NCBI GenBank assembly: GCA_023421635.1
Contig: JAEZSU010000165.1
Location: forward strand, 1 to 5,114
Length of the DNA: 5,114 nucleotides
From: Actinomycetes bacterium
GTDB lineage: Bacteria > Actinomycetota > Actinomycetes > Actinomycetales > Microbacteriaceae
Direction of reading: 5' to 3'
The position numbers and the translations under genes were made by a program. This document shows positions 4,788-5,114 of the stretch, one piece after another (the first letter of the stretch is position 1; every line of letters starts with the position of its first letter). The notes below the pieces were generated by a model that was given only the letters and a program-made list of their open reading frames with translations, was not told the origin of the DNA and made no database searches.

Positions 4788-4813
4788 CTGACAGCGCCCG
4801 GGACGGCTACGCT
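4788..4813 (+). promoter_or_regulatory. Candidate promoter for the Pro/Ala-rich gene (CTGACA ... TACGCT)
   Basis: CTGACA (4788-4793) matches five of six -35 consensus bases, and TACGCT (4808-4813), preceded by GG, fits TANNNT. The spacer of 14 bases is short, so the -10 is more convincing than the pair. It would give a leader of about 25-30 bases containing GGGGGGGA (4833-4840), a usable ribosome site six bases ahead of the ATG at 4847. Confidence 0.45.
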
Positions 4814-4846
4814 GTCACACGTCATCGAGGTCGGGGGGGACCTGTC

Positions 4847-5114
4847 ATGCGCGATGCCGTTGCACCGCCGGTCGGCTATGTGCCGCTGGAGATGCCGGAA
4901 CTGTGGGAGCCGCCGGCTGCGCAGGCTCCGGAGCCGTTCGCACCCGCCATCGCGGAGTCGGTGCGGGTGGTGCCCTCGGAATGGCGCGACCCGTCTGCCG
5001 TCCGCATCCGCGTGCTTCCGACGCCCGGCGTGACGCACGCCGTCCCGCGCGTCGCACCGGCGGACGCGCCGCGTATGGCACCAGTGCCCGCGCCGCGTAT
5101 GGCACCAGTGCCCG
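4847..5114 (+). CDS. Pro/Ala-rich hypothetical protein with octapeptide repeats, 3' end outside the window (partial)
   Basis: From the ATG at 4847 the frame stays open for 89 codons to the window edge. The product starts MRDAVAPPVGYVPLEMPELW, is rich in Pro, Ala and Val, and has no signal peptide or membrane span in this part. The middle (SVRVVPSEWRDPSAVRIRVLPTPGVTHAV, about 38-66) could be a short folded piece; the rest looks disordered. From codon 74 it enters exact copies of the octapeptide APRMAPVP, encoded by a 24-bp tandem repeat that is still running at the edge. GGGGGGGA six bases upstream and a TACGCT hexamer support the start. I do not recognise it. A Pro/Ala linker leading to a folded or membrane C-terminal domain is a reasonable guess only. 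Antisense frames here are Arg/Ala-rich shadows. Confidence 0.65.
   Translation, partial: MRDAVAPPVGYVPLEMPELWEPPAAQAPEPFAPAIAESVRVVPSEWRDPSAVRIRVLPTPGVTHAVPRVAPADAPRMAPVPAPRMAPVP
5066..5114 (+). repeat. Exact 24-bp tandem repeat, two copies plus the first base of a third
   Basis: Positions 5066-5089 and 5090-5113 are identical 24-mers beginning GCGCCGCGTATGGCACCAGT, and base 5114 matches the first base of a further copy. The unit is a multiple of three, so it adds whole APRMAPVP octapeptides to the reading frame. Perfect identity, third positions included, implies recent expansion. Confidence 0.9.

Noticed and set aside
4151..5038. Minus-strand open frame of 295 codons spanning the kinase end and the next gene
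   Set aside because: Ser/Ala/Arg/Thr-rich with no motif; it crosses the kinase stop and the promoter-like gap.

Overview
This is a GC-rich window of about 5.1 kb. Strong third-position G/C bias, leaderless-looking starts and family matches point to a high-GC actinobacterium. I think Microbacteriaceae (for example Microbacterium) is likeliest, but that is an inference from style and not from a marker gene. I see no rRNA, tRNA, CRISPR array, insertion sequence or phage gene. It reads as ordinary chromosomal housekeeping and stress-type DNA with an unusual density of very small acidic genes.

Left end (1-1121). A minus-strand gene with an NTF2/SnoaL-like fold runs off the left edge and is divergent from a plus-strand pair. 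That pair is a 65-codon acidic protein with a probable leaderless start, followed 16 bp later by a YfcE-type metallophosphoesterase with its metal-ligand motifs present.

Middle (1122-2232). An SRPBCC (START/cyclase-like) protein is followed by a 27-residue, extremely acidic microprotein. Both have near-perfect AAGGAGG ribosome sites. This unit converges on a minus-strand pair of small genes, of 53 and 38 residues and rich in Asp/Gly and in Pro. The two units share one perfect 17-bp stem-loop that can end transcription from both sides. None of these three microproteins is recognisable to me.

Right part (2233-5114). A YciA-like hotdog acyl-CoA thioesterase has a GTG start six bases after a -10-like hexamer, and a hairpin follows it. 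Next is a 661-residue membrane histidine kinase: an N-terminal multi-pass MASE1-like sensor, a divergent PAS-like segment, HisKA and HATPase. No response regulator is in view. Last comes the start of a Pro/Ala-rich protein that enters an exact 24-bp tandem repeat at the window edge.

The genes do not form one obvious pathway. The points most worth a second look are the four tiny acidic or proline-rich genes around the SRPBCC and thioesterase genes, the recurring hexamer-N6-start-codon layout, the shared convergent terminator, the altered G1 box of the kinase, and the repeat at the right edge. I do not see convincing evidence for a wholly new multi-gene system.
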